Assembly (NCBI GenBank): GCA_963676095.1
Contig: OY781040.1
Span: forward strand, 1,178,001-1,242,000
Length of the DNA stretch: 64,000 nt
Origin: G963676095 sp963676095
GTDB taxonomy: Bacteria > Bacteroidota > Bacteroidia > Bacteroidales > Prolixibacteraceae
Direction: 5' to 3'
Position 1 is the first letter of the stretch. Every line of letters begins with the position of its first letter. The position numbers and the translations under genes were made by a program. Below, one piece after another: positions 1 through 8,224 of this stretch. The notes under the pieces were generated by a model. It was not told the DNA's origin. It saw only the letters and a program-made list of their open reading frames with translations, and did no database searches.

Positions 1-1
1 T

Positions 2-1582
2 TTTCTTGCTGTTTTTATCCTGTTTTCCATCTCGGCCTATCCTCAGCCCTGGCCGGCAGACCTTGGAAACGGCAAGTACAAAAACCCGATCCTTTTCGCC
101 GATTATTCCGACCCTGACGTGTGCAAAGCCGGAGACGACTTTTACCTGACAGCATCCAGTTTTAACTGCACGCCCGCTTTACCCGTACTTCACTCCCGTG
201 ATCTCGTAAACTGGGAACTGATTGGTTATGCACTCGACAAGCTGGAGCCCCTGGATGTATTCGATAAGGTCCGGCACGGAAACGGGGTCTGGGCCCCTGC
301 CATACGGTTTCATAACAATGAATTCTATATCTATTACCCGGACCCCGATTACGGAATTTACATGATTAAGGCAAAAGATCCCAGGGGCCCATGGAGCAAA
401 CCGGTACTTGTACAGGCTGGGAAAGGATGGATCGACCCGTGCCCGTTCTGGGATGAAGACGGAAAAGCTTACCTCGTGAACGCTTTTGCCGGAAGCCGCG
501 CGGGTATTAAAAGTATTATCATGCTACATGAAATGACTTTCGATGGAACAAAACTTACCGGCAACGGAGTTATGGTCTTCGATGGTCATGAAAACCATTC
601 GACCGTTGAAGGGCCCAAACTTTACAAAAGAAACGGCTATTACTATATTTTTGCCCCTGCGGGAGGGGTCAAAACAGGGTGGCAGCTGGTAATGCGTTCT
701 AAAAATATAGTCGGCCCATATGAATATAAAGTCGTCCTGCAGCAGGGGAATACCGAGATTAACGGACCTCACCAGGGGGCCCTGGTCGATCTTGATTCCG
801 GTGAATCCTGGTTTATACATTTTCAGGACCGCTGTGCCTACGGCCGTGTCACCCTTCTGGAACCGGTTACCTGGAAAAACGGCTGGCCAACCATCGGGAC
901 AGACATAAACAATGACGGCATAGGCGAACCTGTTTCTGAATTCAAAAAACCTGACGTTGGTAAGTCCTACCCGGTGAAACTCATTCCCACATCAGATGAA
1001 TTTAATGGCTACCAATACGGATTGCAGTGGCAATGGCACGCGAACCAACAGACATACTGGGGGTTCATGTCTGGCAACCTTGGATTTTTAAGACTAAATT
1101 GTCTTTTTCAGTCCGACTCAGTAAAAAATCTTTGGGATGTTCCGAACCTGTTCCTTCAAAAATTTGCAGCACCAACATTTTCGGCTACTGTTAAACTTAC
1201 TTTTTATCCACACCAGGATGGAGATCAGACAGGACTGCTGATTATGGGAGAAGACTATGCCTGGATCGGGATCCGGCAAGTCGATGGACATGTCGAGCTG
1301 GTACAGAACAAGTGTACCGCTTCCTATAAAGGAACAAAAGAAACGACCGAGGGAAAAATTACGATCGGCAGTAACGAGGTTTACCTGAAAGTGGAAGTGG
1401 ATGTCAATGCCCGTTGCTCCTTTAGTTACAGCATGAACGGCAAAAAGTTCCAGAAGCTCGGTCCTGAATTCCAGGCGGTAGCCGGACGCTGGATCGGTGC
1501 AAAAGTCGGGTTATTTGCAACAGGGGTAAAATTGACCAACGATTCAGGATATGCCGACGTCGACTGGTTCCGGGTGGAATAA
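2..1582 (+). CDS. GH43-family glycoside hydrolase (beta-xylosidase/arabinofuranosidase type), 5' end outside window
   Basis: Secreted glycosidase acting on xylan- or arabinan-type chains. The open frame runs from the first codons of the window, where a hydrophobic stretch ending SAYPQ looks like the end of a signal peptide, so the real start lies upstream; a GTG at 119 falls inside the catalytic domain and is not the start. Family hallmarks seen: the N-terminal DYSDPDV block carrying the base Asp, WIDPCPFWDEDGKAYLV carrying the pKa-modulating Asp, and STVEGPKLYKRNGYYYIF carrying the acid Glu. After the five-bladed propeller (to about residue 310 of the visible part) follows a C-terminal beta-sandwich of the type fused to many GH43 enzymes. 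Substrate cannot be fixed from sequence. The CE12 esterase and AraC regulator downstream fit a hemicellulose/pectin locus. Confidence 0.9.
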   Translation, partial: FLAVFILFSISAYPQPWPADLGNGKYKNPILFADYSDPDVCKAGDDFYLTASSFNCTPALPVLHSRDLVNWELIGYALDKLEPLDVFDKVRHGNGVWAPAIRFHNNEFYIYYPDPDYGIYMIKAKDPRGPWSKPVLVQAGKGWIDPCPFWDEDGKAYLVNAFAGSRAGIKSIIMLHEMTFDGTKLTGNGVMVFDGHENHSTVEGPKLYKRNGYYYIFAPAGGVKTGWQLVMRSKNIVGPYEYKVVLQQGNTEINGPHQGALVDLDSGESWFIHFQDRCAYGRVTLLEPVTWKNGWPTIGTDINNDGIGEPVSEFKKPDVGKSYPVKLIPTSDEFNGYQYGLQWQWHANQQTYWGFMSGNLGFLRLNCLFQSDSVKNLWDVPNLFLQKFAAPTFSATVKLTFYPHQDGDQTGLLIMGEDYAWIGIRQVDGHVELVQNKCTASYKGTKETTEGKITIGSNEVYLKVEVDVNARCSFSYSMNGKKFQKLGPEFQAVAGRWIGAKVGLFATGVKLTNDSGYADVDWFRVE

Positions 1583-2035
1583 AGATTCTGGAATTTGAAT
1601 ACTGGATATTCGATATTGGATGCTGGACATAGGAACCAGAAATGGTTAGATTGTTTAATGGTTATATGGTCAAGGAGATGGATAGTTTGAATGTTCGAAT
1701 TTTTGACGCTTCGCTGTTGGGGCAGAGAACATACGGCGAAGGGCACAGTGGACAGGAACCGGTTAACCATGGAGCAGAACCATACAACCTATCCTTTGTC
1801 TTTTATGCCTGTACAAGAACCCAAAAACATCGTCTGCCTGTTTCTGTGAAAAGTTATGCGTATAATCCATTTCTGTTACACGTATAATACGATTGTATTA
1901 CACGTATAACGCAAACGTGTTTCACGTATAACTCATTTGTGTTACACGTGTAATGTTGAAAAATTTATTGTTAAAAAGATTTTAAGAGAAATCATCGTTC
2001 TATTTTTCACCACAGATAACACGGATGAACACAGA
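1583..2035. other. Non-coding, repeat-rich gap after GH43
   Basis: No credible gene. It holds a 38-bp stretch at 1683-1720 that matches the outer part of the large inverted repeat (34 of 38 bases by eye), the 22-bp tandem array at 1859-1954, and at 2009-2037 a caccacagataacacgg-type sequence also present at 12137-12155. The short open frame at 1642-1887 crosses these repeats and has no start context. Confidence 0.7.
1859..1954. repeat. Four-unit 22-bp tandem repeat, cgtata-type
   Basis: Four direct units start at 1859, 1881, 1903 and 1925, followed by a partial unit. Each begins CGTATAAY, has a variable 7-9 base middle and ends in TGTTACA or a close variant. TTACACGTAT recurs at 17839-17848, overlapping the susC start. 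A second array at 23.4 kb has the same 22-bp period. The middle bases differ between units, so this is not a recent exact duplication. Confidence 0.8.
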
Positions 2036-2350
2036 TTAAAACAATAAATGTTTGAAAGTTTGAACGGTTTGAATGTTTGATGCCTCGCGGTTGGATATTG
2101 GTGAATTGGTGAGCTAGTGAATTGGTGAATGAAAGAATGATGGAATTAGAAGATGAGAGAATGATAGAATGGGAAGAAAAACAAAAACCTGGGACCCAAA
2201 ACAATAAGAACCAATATTAGCCGTCTTTTGCGTCTTTGTGTCGCGTTCTGTTTAGTAATCAAACGACGAAGTATCAAACGCTCAAACGGCGTAGCCTCAA
2301 ACAACAATGTAGAAACTATGTTTTAACAATAGAAACCGAAGAAATAATAA
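2036..2350. repeat. Left copy of ~320-bp inverted repeat
   Basis: Reverse-complement match to 6824-7160. Shared blocks include tggtgaattggtgagctagt, aataagaaccaatattagcc and gctcaaacggc-tagcctcaa, with small indels (a 4-base tctt lacking here, an 8-base agaatgaa unit lacking here). The inner end stops about 18 bp before the CE12 start codon. No protein is encoded in the element in a way conserved between both copies. Confidence 0.9.
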
Positions 2351-2367
2351 CAGGCTTAACCATAAAA

Positions 2368-3117
2368 ATGAAAGCAAAAATAATACTGCTGGCAGCTTTA
2401 TTCCTGGGATTATGTGCATTCCAGGGATCAAAAGACAAAAAGGTACGCATTTTCATGATCGGCGATTCCACAATGGCCAACAAGGAAGAAAACCGTTATC
2501 CGGAGACAGGCTGGGGAATGGTTTTTAACGAATACTTTAATGACCAGGTTGAAGTCCGGAATCATGCAAAAAACGGAAGAAGTTCGAAAAGTTTCATCGG
2601 AGAAGGATTATGGAAAGAAGTTTACGATCAGTTACAGCCTGGAGATTACGTTTTTATTCAGTTTGGACACAACGACCAAAAAGAAAAAAGCCCCGATCGC
2701 TTCACAAATCCTTATACCACCTATCGGGCAAACCTGGAAAAGTACGTTCGCGAAAGCAGGGAAAAAGGGGCTTTCCCGGTACTCTTAGGCTCGGTAGTCC
2801 GCCGAAACTTTAATGATTCCGGCACCCTGACAGACACTCACGGAGCTTATCCCCTGGTAACCCGGATGGTTGCCGGGGCGATGAACGTCCCGTTTATTGA
2901 TTTACAATTACTGACAGAACTAAAAGTTGCCGAAATGGGTCCGGAAGAATCAAAAAAACTATATCTTTGGCTAAAACCCGGAGAGAATAAGAATTACCCG
3001 GATGGAAATCAGGATAATACTCACTTCAACAACTATGGTGCGCATGTGGTTGCCGAAATGGCAATTGATGTAATGAGAAAACTCCATTTGCTCGAAAATT
3101 ATATGGTGAAAAAATAG
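2368..3117 (+). CDS. Rhamnogalacturonan acetylesterase-like SGNH hydrolase (CE12)
   Basis: Predicted secreted esterase removing acetyl groups from pectin backbone or related glycans. The start is ATG 2368 because a signal peptide (MKAKIILLAALFLGLCAF) follows it; the longer open frame from 2236 reads through the inverted repeat. SGNH blocks are complete: GDSTMAN (nucleophile Ser), AKNGRSSKSF (block II Gly), QFGHND (block III Asn) and DNTHFNNYGA (catalytic Asp and His). A Cys follows the hydrophobic stretch but the -1 residue is Leu, so lipidation is uncertain. Length, 249 residues, is normal for the family. A terminator follows at 3156. The gene fits the GH43 upstream, but the repeat between them means co-transcription is not shown. 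Confidence 0.88.
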   Translation: MKAKIILLAALFLGLCAFQGSKDKKVRIFMIGDSTMANKEENRYPETGWGMVFNEYFNDQVEVRNHAKNGRSSKSFIGEGLWKEVYDQLQPGDYVFIQFGHNDQKEKSPDRFTNPYTTYRANLEKYVRESREKGAFPVLLGSVVRRNFNDSGTLTDTHGAYPLVTRMVAGAMNVPFIDLQLLTELKVAEMGPEESKKLYLWLKPGENKNYPDGNQDNTHFNNYGAHVVAEMAIDVMRKLHLLENYMVKK

Positions 3118-3155
3118 TTGCTGACTGTAAAAAAATGATTTCCCCGGGGGAAGAA

Positions 3156-3192
3156 AGGCTGTCCTATAAATTTTGGACAGCCTTTTATTTTT
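3156..3192 (+). terminator. Intrinsic terminator after the CE12 esterase gene
   Basis: Perfect 9-bp stem AGGCTGTCC/GGACAGCCT with a 10-base loop, followed by tttattttt, 39 bp after the esterase stop codon. Confidence 0.85.
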
Positions 3193-3279
3193 AAAAATTA
3201 CGCTTATCCCCAGGGATGAGGGAAAACATATTGTGGGTAAAACTTGTTTGTATGAATTAATGGAAGATGAGAATGAATC

Positions 3280-4161
3280 ATGCACGGTGAAATTAAAACG
3301 TACGAACTGACAGATAAAGGCGGGCAGCAAGCCGGTTTTATACTGAAAGATATGGGAAGAGTCTATGACGATTCAGGTGGAGAACCTGACCGCCCCCACC
3401 GGCATGACTATTTCACGATCCTTCTTGTTGAAGAAGCCAGAGGGAAACACGTTATCGATTTCAGGGAATATGATTTCTTTCCCCATAGTCTCCATTTTAT
3501 TCATCCGGGCCAGGTACACCAGGTAATCACAACCGCCAGACCCGTCGGGTGGATCATAAATTTCAGCAGGCTGTTCCTTGTTCAGAATGGGATTGCAGAC
3601 CAGATTATCGACGATGTTTACCTGTTCAAAAAACATGGAGAATCACCTCCCCTCCCCGTTCCCGATGGACAATTTAATGTTTACCTGGATATTGTAAAGC
3701 AGATACAGCATTACGATAACCTTCAGCTTGCCTATAAAGCAGAAGCCCTGGGCGCACTTCTCAAGCTATTGCTCATACAAAGCAATAACCACTGCACATT
3801 AAACAAGGAAAAGGACCTTCAATCGATCGAAGCAGGAAATCATCTGGTCCGTAAGTTTAAACAACTTATAGAAATTCATTTCAAAGAATTTCACAAGGTA
3901 TCTGATTATGCGGATATGCTTTCAGTAACAAGTGATTATTTGAATAAATCGGTAAAATCGCTGACCGGGAAATCGGCTAAAGAATATATCCTGGGCAGGA
4001 TCATCCTGGAAGCCAAAAGGGTCCTTTTGTTCACGGAACAAACTAACAAGGAACTGGCATATAACCTTGGCTTTGAAGAGCCCGCCCACTTTAGTAATTT
4101 TTTCAAAAGATACAGCGGCATTTCACCAATCGATTTCCGGAATTCCACCCGTCAATCCTGA
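3280..4161 (+). CDS. AraC-family transcriptional regulator
   Basis: DNA-binding regulator of 293 residues. The N-terminal ~180 residues form a cupin-like sensor domain (HRHDYFTILLVEEARGKH, HFIHPGQVHQ). The C-terminal ~100 residues carry two helix-turn-helix units; the second ends in LGFEEPAHFSNFFKRYSGISP, the standard AraC signature. It lies between the CE12 esterase and pirin genes in the same orientation, but a strong terminator separates it from the esterase. Effector and targets are not visible. No strong ribosome-binding site is seen, as is usual in Bacteroidota, so the start is provisional. Confidence 0.9.
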   Translation: MHGEIKTYELTDKGGQQAGFILKDMGRVYDDSGGEPDRPHRHDYFTILLVEEARGKHVIDFREYDFFPHSLHFIHPGQVHQVITTARPVGWIINFSRLFLVQNGIADQIIDDVYLFKKHGESPPLPVPDGQFNVYLDIVKQIQHYDNLQLAYKAEALGALLKLLLIQSNNHCTLNKEKDLQSIEAGNHLVRKFKQLIEIHFKEFHKVSDYADMLSVTSDYLNKSVKSLTGKSAKEYILGRIILEAKRVLLFTEQTNKELAYNLGFEEPAHFSNFFKRYSGISPIDFRNSTRQS

Positions 4162-4274
4162 TTTTTGCAATTCCTGTACTGATTTTCGCACGGTCCGGGT
4201 GGTTCTGGTAATGTATTTTTGTATTGTCGTTTATTTGAAACGGAAAACACATAACAAAGGAAGGACCAGTAATT

Positions 4275-4991
4275 ATGAAAACAGTTTTACACAAAGCCAA
4301 CACCCGGGGACATGCCAATCATGGATGGCTGGATTCTCATCACACTTTTAGTTTTGCCAATTATTATAACCCTGAACGGGTCCATTTTGGGGCATTACGT
4401 GTGCTAAACGACGATTCGGTTGCTGCAGGGCAGGGTTTTGGCACTCATCCTCACGATAATATGGAAATCGTTTCGATCCCGCTGTCAGGCGACCTTGAGC
4501 ATAAAGACAGCATGGGAAACCTCGCAGTCATCAGGGAAGGAGATGTTCAGGTGATGAGCGCCGGAACAGGTATTTTTCACAGTGAGTATAACAAAAACAA
4601 AGATAAAGAGGTAAAATTTTTGCAGATCTGGGTCTTTCCTGACCGGAAAAATGTATCTCCAAGGTACGACCAGATTTCTCTTGCCGATCTGGAAAAGGAA
4701 AATAGCTTTTACCAGATCCTTTCTCCAGACCCTGACGACGACGGAGTATGGATCTACCAACAGGCTTGGTTCAACATGGGAAAGTTTACTGAAAACACAA
4801 GTTTAACCTACCAGATGAAAAATGATACCGATGGTTTATATGTTTTTGTATTGGACGGGAAAGCCAAGATTGAAGGACAGCAACTGGAAGAAAGAGATGG
4901 TTCCGGGATATGGGAAACCCCACAGGTTAACTTTGAAATAGAAAAGGGAACCCGGTTATTACTCATGGAGGTTCCAATGTTCAAAGACTGA
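4275..4991 (+). CDS. Pirin family protein (bicupin)
   Basis: Cytoplasmic non-haem-metal bicupin of the pirin/YhhW family, 238 residues. The N-terminal signature is clear: HGWLDSHHTFSFANYY followed by the metal-binding cluster THPHDNMEIVSIPLSG and the later SAGTGIFHSEYN, which supply His/His/His/Glu ligands. Some family members oxidise quercetin; the physiological role here cannot be inferred. An aaggaagga ribosome-binding site precedes ATG 4275. yceI starts 52 bp downstream in the same direction and may be co-transcribed; both families are often linked to oxidative or envelope stress. Confidence 0.92.
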   Translation: MKTVLHKANTRGHANHGWLDSHHTFSFANYYNPERVHFGALRVLNDDSVAAGQGFGTHPHDNMEIVSIPLSGDLEHKDSMGNLAVIREGDVQVMSAGTGIFHSEYNKNKDKEVKFLQIWVFPDRKNVSPRYDQISLADLEKENSFYQILSPDPDDDGVWIYQQAWFNMGKFTENTSLTYQMKNDTDGLYVFVLDGKAKIEGQQLEERDGSGIWETPQVNFEIEKGTRLLLMEVPMFKD

Positions 4992-5043
4992 TTTTAAACA
5001 AAGTAAAAACAAATTTTAATTATAAACTTAAAAAACAAAACAG

Positions 5044-5613
5044 ATGAAGACAATCAGAACTTTATTAATAGCAACTATTTTTTTTGCAGGCGGAAGTGTA
5101 AGTGCAAAAAGCCTGACTGTTGACAAAAGCAAAACGGAAATTACCTGGGTAGGTAAAAAAGTGGGGGGCCAGCATAATGGCACGATCAATCTGAAAAGTG
5201 CAGATCTGAAAGTAGATGCCGGTGCTATTATTTCCGGTGCGTTTGTAATCGATATGAACACAATCGCCGACAGCGACCTTTCGGATGCAGGCATGCAACA
5301 AAAACTTGAAGGGCATTTGAAATCAGACGATTTCTTTGGCGTAAGCAAATACCCCGAAGCCAAGCTCGTAATAACGAAAAAGGCTCCCTTCAAAGAGAAT
5401 GTTGCCCATGTAAATGCAGAGCTGACCATCAAAGGGATCACTCACCCAATCGAATTCGATGTAACCAGAAGCGGTAATGTCTATTCGTCCAACATTACCG
5501 TCGATCGGGCTAAGTATAACGTACGCTATGGTTCAGGCTCTTTCTTCGACAATCTTGGCGATAAAGTGATCTATGATAATTTCGAAATCGGCGTAAAATT
5601 GGTTACAGAATAA
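5044..5613 (+). CDS. YceI-family periplasmic lipid-binding protein
   Basis: Secreted 189-residue lipocalin-like protein. A cleavable signal peptide (MKTIRTLLIATIFFAGGSVSA) precedes the domain. Diagnostic stretches are SKTEITWVGKKVGGQHNG, SDDFFGVSKYPEAKL and the C-terminal AKYNVRYGSGSFFDNLGD. Family members bind polyisoprenoid chains or amphiphiles; the ligand here is unknown. A very strong terminator 44 bp after the stop ends the pirin-yceI unit. Confidence 0.93.
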   Translation: MKTIRTLLIATIFFAGGSVSAKSLTVDKSKTEITWVGKKVGGQHNGTINLKSADLKVDAGAIISGAFVIDMNTIADSDLSDAGMQQKLEGHLKSDDFFGVSKYPEAKLVITKKAPFKENVAHVNAELTIKGITHPIEFDVTRSGNVYSSNITVDRAKYNVRYGSGSFFDNLGDKVIYDNFEIGVKLVTE

Positions 5614-5657
5614 AAAAGCAGCCATCGTTTACAGGGAAAACTGATGAATTGAATTAC

Positions 5658-5702
5658 GTCAAAGTTCTGAAAGCAAAGTCCTTTCAGAACTTTGACTTTT
5701 TA
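5658..5702 (+). terminator. Strong intrinsic terminator after yceI
   Basis: Perfect 16-bp stem starting GTCAAAGTTCTGAAAG at 5658 with its complement at 5681-5696, 7-base loop, then tttttata. Confidence 0.92.
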
Positions 5703-5795
5703 TATCTGCATGAGAAAGAACCTATCACTAAACAATGGGATCACTTCATATTTCTGTGGGGTATATCCTTGTTAAGCAAAAATTATCAGTCAATA

Positions 5796-6000
5796 CTCCG
5801 TCGCGAATGCAGAACGGAGCGGTGCGCTGGCCGTCAAAACGCCCGGGGGAGGGTTCGTTTTGACAAGATCTTTGCTTCCTTTTCATCGACTGGAAAAGGA
5901 AGAGCCTGTCCGGCTCAAGGACAGAAATTATAAAAAATGGGATTGTTTGTGCTTAAAAAGAATCCGGATCCGGTAAGCGGGACCTGATTGCCTAAATCAG
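5796..6000. repeat. Cluster of perfect hairpins in a gene-free stretch
   Basis: Four successive perfect inverted repeats: CTCCGT/ACGGAG (5796-5819), GTCAAAACG/CGTTTTGAC (5833-5864), CTTCCTTTTC/GAAAAGGAAG (5875-5902), CTGTCC/GGACAG (5906-5924). A fifth, CTGATT/AATCAG, lies at 5984-6000. Local GC is higher than in flanking gaps and none has a classical U-tract. This could be a structured RNA or a REP-like element. The open frames across it cut through the stems and look accidental. The rest of the 5614-6192 gap shows only the yceI terminator. Confidence 0.6.
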
Positions 6001-6192
6001 AAAGGCCCCCGGGATTTTGATTAAACGAGTATTCTAACTGGCAGCCAATGATAAACTTATCTTTTTCTCAACCTGTTTTTGTCTCGTCTAAAAAACACAA
6101 ATCTCTATCTTCTTTTGATTCCCCTCAACTTTTTAAAGTGATCCAAACAATGACCATCCAGCCCCAATATAGGGCAGCCCTTTTAGTTCAGC

Positions 6193-6807
6193 TCATTTTA
6201 TATCAAAGTCGAACATTTTTTGTCCCTCAATGAACCCCTCCAAACGATCGCCGATTGCGACCGGACCAACCCCGTGGGGCGTTCCCGTATAAATAAGATC
6301 GCCTATCTTCAGTGTAAAGAATTTCGAAACATGTCCGATCAATTCGTCAATAGGAAATAGCATGAGGGAAGAATCACCTGACTGGACAGTCTCCCCGTTC
6401 TTTTTCAATTCGAACTTTATCGATTTCAGATTAGGTAATTCATTCACAGGAATAAACCGGGAACTGATTACCGCAGAATTGTCAAACGCCTTCGCCTTTT
6501 CCCACGGCAATCCCTTTTCTTTTAGTTTCTGTTGCAAATCCCTTGCAGTAAAATCAATTCCCAGGCCAATCTCTCCATAATAACGCGAGGCAAAACCCGG
6601 ATCAATATTTTTTCCTAACCGATTAATGCGCACAATTAATTCACACTCGTAATGCACCTCATTACTAAAATCAGGAATATAAAATGGTTCATTATTCCGT
6701 AGTAAGGCAGAATCCGGTTTCATAAAAATAACCGGTTCTGACGGAACTTCATTCTTAAGCTCCATGGCATGTTCCCGATAATTTCTTCCGATACAAATAA
6801 TCTTCAT
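6193..6807 (-). CDS. Fumarylacetoacetate hydrolase-family protein (acylpyruvate hydrolase/isomerase type)
   Basis: Single-domain FAH-family enzyme, 204 residues, cytoplasmic and metal dependent, of the group that hydrolyses acylpyruvates, decarboxylates oxaloacetate or isomerises 2-hydroxyhepta-dienedioates. Visible motifs are IGRNYREHAMEL at the N terminus, EVHYECELIVRI (metal-ligand Glu pair), GLGIDFTARD (Asp ligand and the TARD signature) and YTGTPHGVGP near the C terminus. The substrate is not predictable. Its start codon lies 17 bp from the inner end of the right inverted-repeat copy, mirroring the position of the CE12 gene at the left copy. Confidence 0.9.
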   Translation of the reverse strand: MKIICIGRNYREHAMELKNEVPSEPVIFMKPDSALLRNNEPFYIPDFSNEVHYECELIVRINRLGKNIDPGFASRYYGEIGLGIDFTARDLQQKLKEKGLPWEKAKAFDNSAVISSRFIPVNELPNLKSIKFELKKNGETVQSGDSSLMLFPIDELIGHVSKFFTLKIGDLIYTGTPHGVGPVAIGDRLEGFIEGQKMFDFDIK

Positions 6808-6823
6808 GCTCGTCCCAGAATGT

Positions 6824-7160
6824 TACTATTGTTTCTGTGGTTACTATTGTTAAAACCTAGTTTCTACATTGTTGTTTGAGGCTAAGCCGTTTGAGCGTTT
6901 GATACTTCGTAGTTTGATTACTAAACAGAACGCGAAGACACAAAGACGCAAAAGACGGCTAATATTGGTTCTTATTGTTTTGGGTTCCAGGTTTTTGTTT
7001 TTCTTCTCATTCTCTCATCCTCTAATTCCATCATTCTTTCATTCTTTCATTCACCAATTCACTAGCTCACCAATTCACCAATATCCAACTGCGAAGCGTC
7101 AAACATTCGAACAATCAAACCATTCAACCATTTATCGTTTCTATTGTGTTCTTCTGTGCC
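6824..7160. repeat. Right copy of ~320-bp inverted repeat
   Basis: Reverse complement of 2036-2350 with high identity and a few short indels. It contains the cgcgaagacacaaagacgc and gctagtgaattggtgaat (reverse-strand) modules. It fills nearly all of the gap between the FAH gene start and the exonuclease stop at 7191. The open frame at 6869-7216 simply translates the repeat and is not conserved with the left copy. Confidence 0.9.
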
Positions 7161-7190
7161 TATGTGGTTCCAGCACTGAGTATCCAGCTA

Positions 7191-7997
7191 TCAATTATCT
7201 TTCATCCTCAATTTGATATTGGTAAGCACCTTCTTCGTATAAAGCGGGAATTCGCCATTGATAATCCAACCGAAATAGCCCGGTTGTTCCCTTAAAACTT
7301 TCTCGACAGGAACGCCTCTGTTTTTACCGAAATTAAATACCTCGACCCCTTTTTCATCATACACGATACGTCCGACATAATCGACATTCCGGTCATAGGC
7401 AGAGAAACGGCTTAATGATTCCACTTCATTTTTTATCGGTTTCGTTACATTCCCATCGGCATCCTCATATTCTGCTTCCTGATAAAGGTCGAGCTGCGCC
7501 TTCAACACATCGTAAGTAGCCCGCGTATCGACCATCGCACTATGAGCTCCATCCAGCTCCTGATGGCAATAAAATTTAAAAGCTGCAGACAACGTCCTCT
7601 TTTCCATTTTATGAAAAATCGCCTGGACATCAATAAATTTACGTTTCTTCATATCGATATCCACGTCTGCCCTTAAAAATTCCTCGGCCAGTAAAGGAAT
7701 ATCAAAACGATTCGAATTAAATCCCGCCAAATCACATCCTTCCATGAATTTAGCCAATGTCTTTGCTACTTCCTTGAAGGTTGGGGCATTTTTTACATCT
7801 TCATCATAAATTCCATGGATCTTACTTGACTTTTCCGGTATAGGCACCTGCGGATTGATCCTCAGTTCCCTTGATTCCTCTCTCCCGTCCAGGTTTATCT
7901 TCAACAGGGCAATCTCGACTATCCGGTCTGTGACAATATTTATCCCGGTTGTTTCCAAATCCAAGAAAATTACTGGATTTTTCAAATTCAGCTTCAT
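7191..7997 (-). CDS. 3'-5' exonuclease, DnaQ/ExoX-like
   Basis: DEDDh exonuclease, 268 residues. ATG 7997 is preferred over the upstream in-frame ATG because the exonuclease fold begins at once (NPVIFLDLETTG). Motifs: Exo I DLETTG, Exo II AGFNSNRFDIPLLAEE, Exo III HSAMVDTRATYD with the HxxxxD pair. After the nuclease domain a short C-terminal segment (FGKNRGVPVEKVLREQPGYF) matches the ExoX-type C-terminal domain that follows many stand-alone epsilon-like exonucleases. It sits downstream of dnaN on the same strand but behind a terminator, so it is probably a separate unit acting in repair or proofreading. Confidence 0.9.
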   Translation of the reverse strand: MKLNLKNPVIFLDLETTGINIVTDRIVEIALLKINLDGREESRELRINPQVPIPEKSSKIHGIYDEDVKNAPTFKEVAKTLAKFMEGCDLAGFNSNRFDIPLLAEEFLRADVDIDMKKRKFIDVQAIFHKMEKRTLSAAFKFYCHQELDGAHSAMVDTRATYDVLKAQLDLYQEAEYEDADGNVTKPIKNEVESLSRFSAYDRNVDYVGRIVYDEKGVEVFNFGKNRGVPVEKVLREQPGYFGWIINGEFPLYTKKVLTNIKLRMKDN

Positions 7998-8168
7998 GTG
8001 ATTATTTTTTTGCAATCGTAAAATCATGGAAATAAAACACATCCTAAGATTATAATACCAGATTTTACTCCTGACAGTTTTCTAATTTTGGTTCATGCAA
8101 AGTAACCGTAATCTTTTTAAAATTCGGAATTTTTCAGAATAAATCATTTGTTTCTGCTGCCTTACTCA

Positions 8169-8201
8169 GAAAAAAGCCTGGCAGAAATGAGTCTGTCAGG
8201 C
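8169..8201 (-). terminator. Intrinsic terminator downstream of dnaN
   Basis: Read on the minus strand: GCCTGACAG/CTGCCAGGC stem (one G-U pair), 8-base loop, then a run of T, starting 24 bp past the dnaN stop. Confidence 0.85.
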
Positions 8202-8224
8202 ATTCTGGTAATAATTATTTTTTA

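Noticed and set aside
119..121. GTG at 119 as the start of the GH43 gene
   Set aside because: It encodes Val inside the conserved DYSDPDV catalytic block; the frame is open to the window edge with a signal-peptide-like stretch before it.
1642..1887. 81-codon open frame after GH43
   Set aside because: Runs through dispersed repeat modules and the 22-bp array; no family, no start context.
1859..1954. CRISPR array
   Set aside because: Units are contiguous 22-bp repeats without separate spacers of constant length between identical repeats; no cas genes. The same holds for 23369-23508.
5649..5933. 94-codon frame after yceI
   Set aside because: Crosses the yceI terminator and perfect hairpins; composition is that of structure, not of protein.
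2350..6824. Invertible promoter switch
   Set aside because: Both repeat ends abut gene starts inside the block, so inversion would leave each gene next to a repeat copy; an on/off switch does not follow.
6869..7216. 115-codon frame in the right inverted repeat
   Set aside because: Translation of repeat DNA; the left copy does not preserve the frame because of indels.
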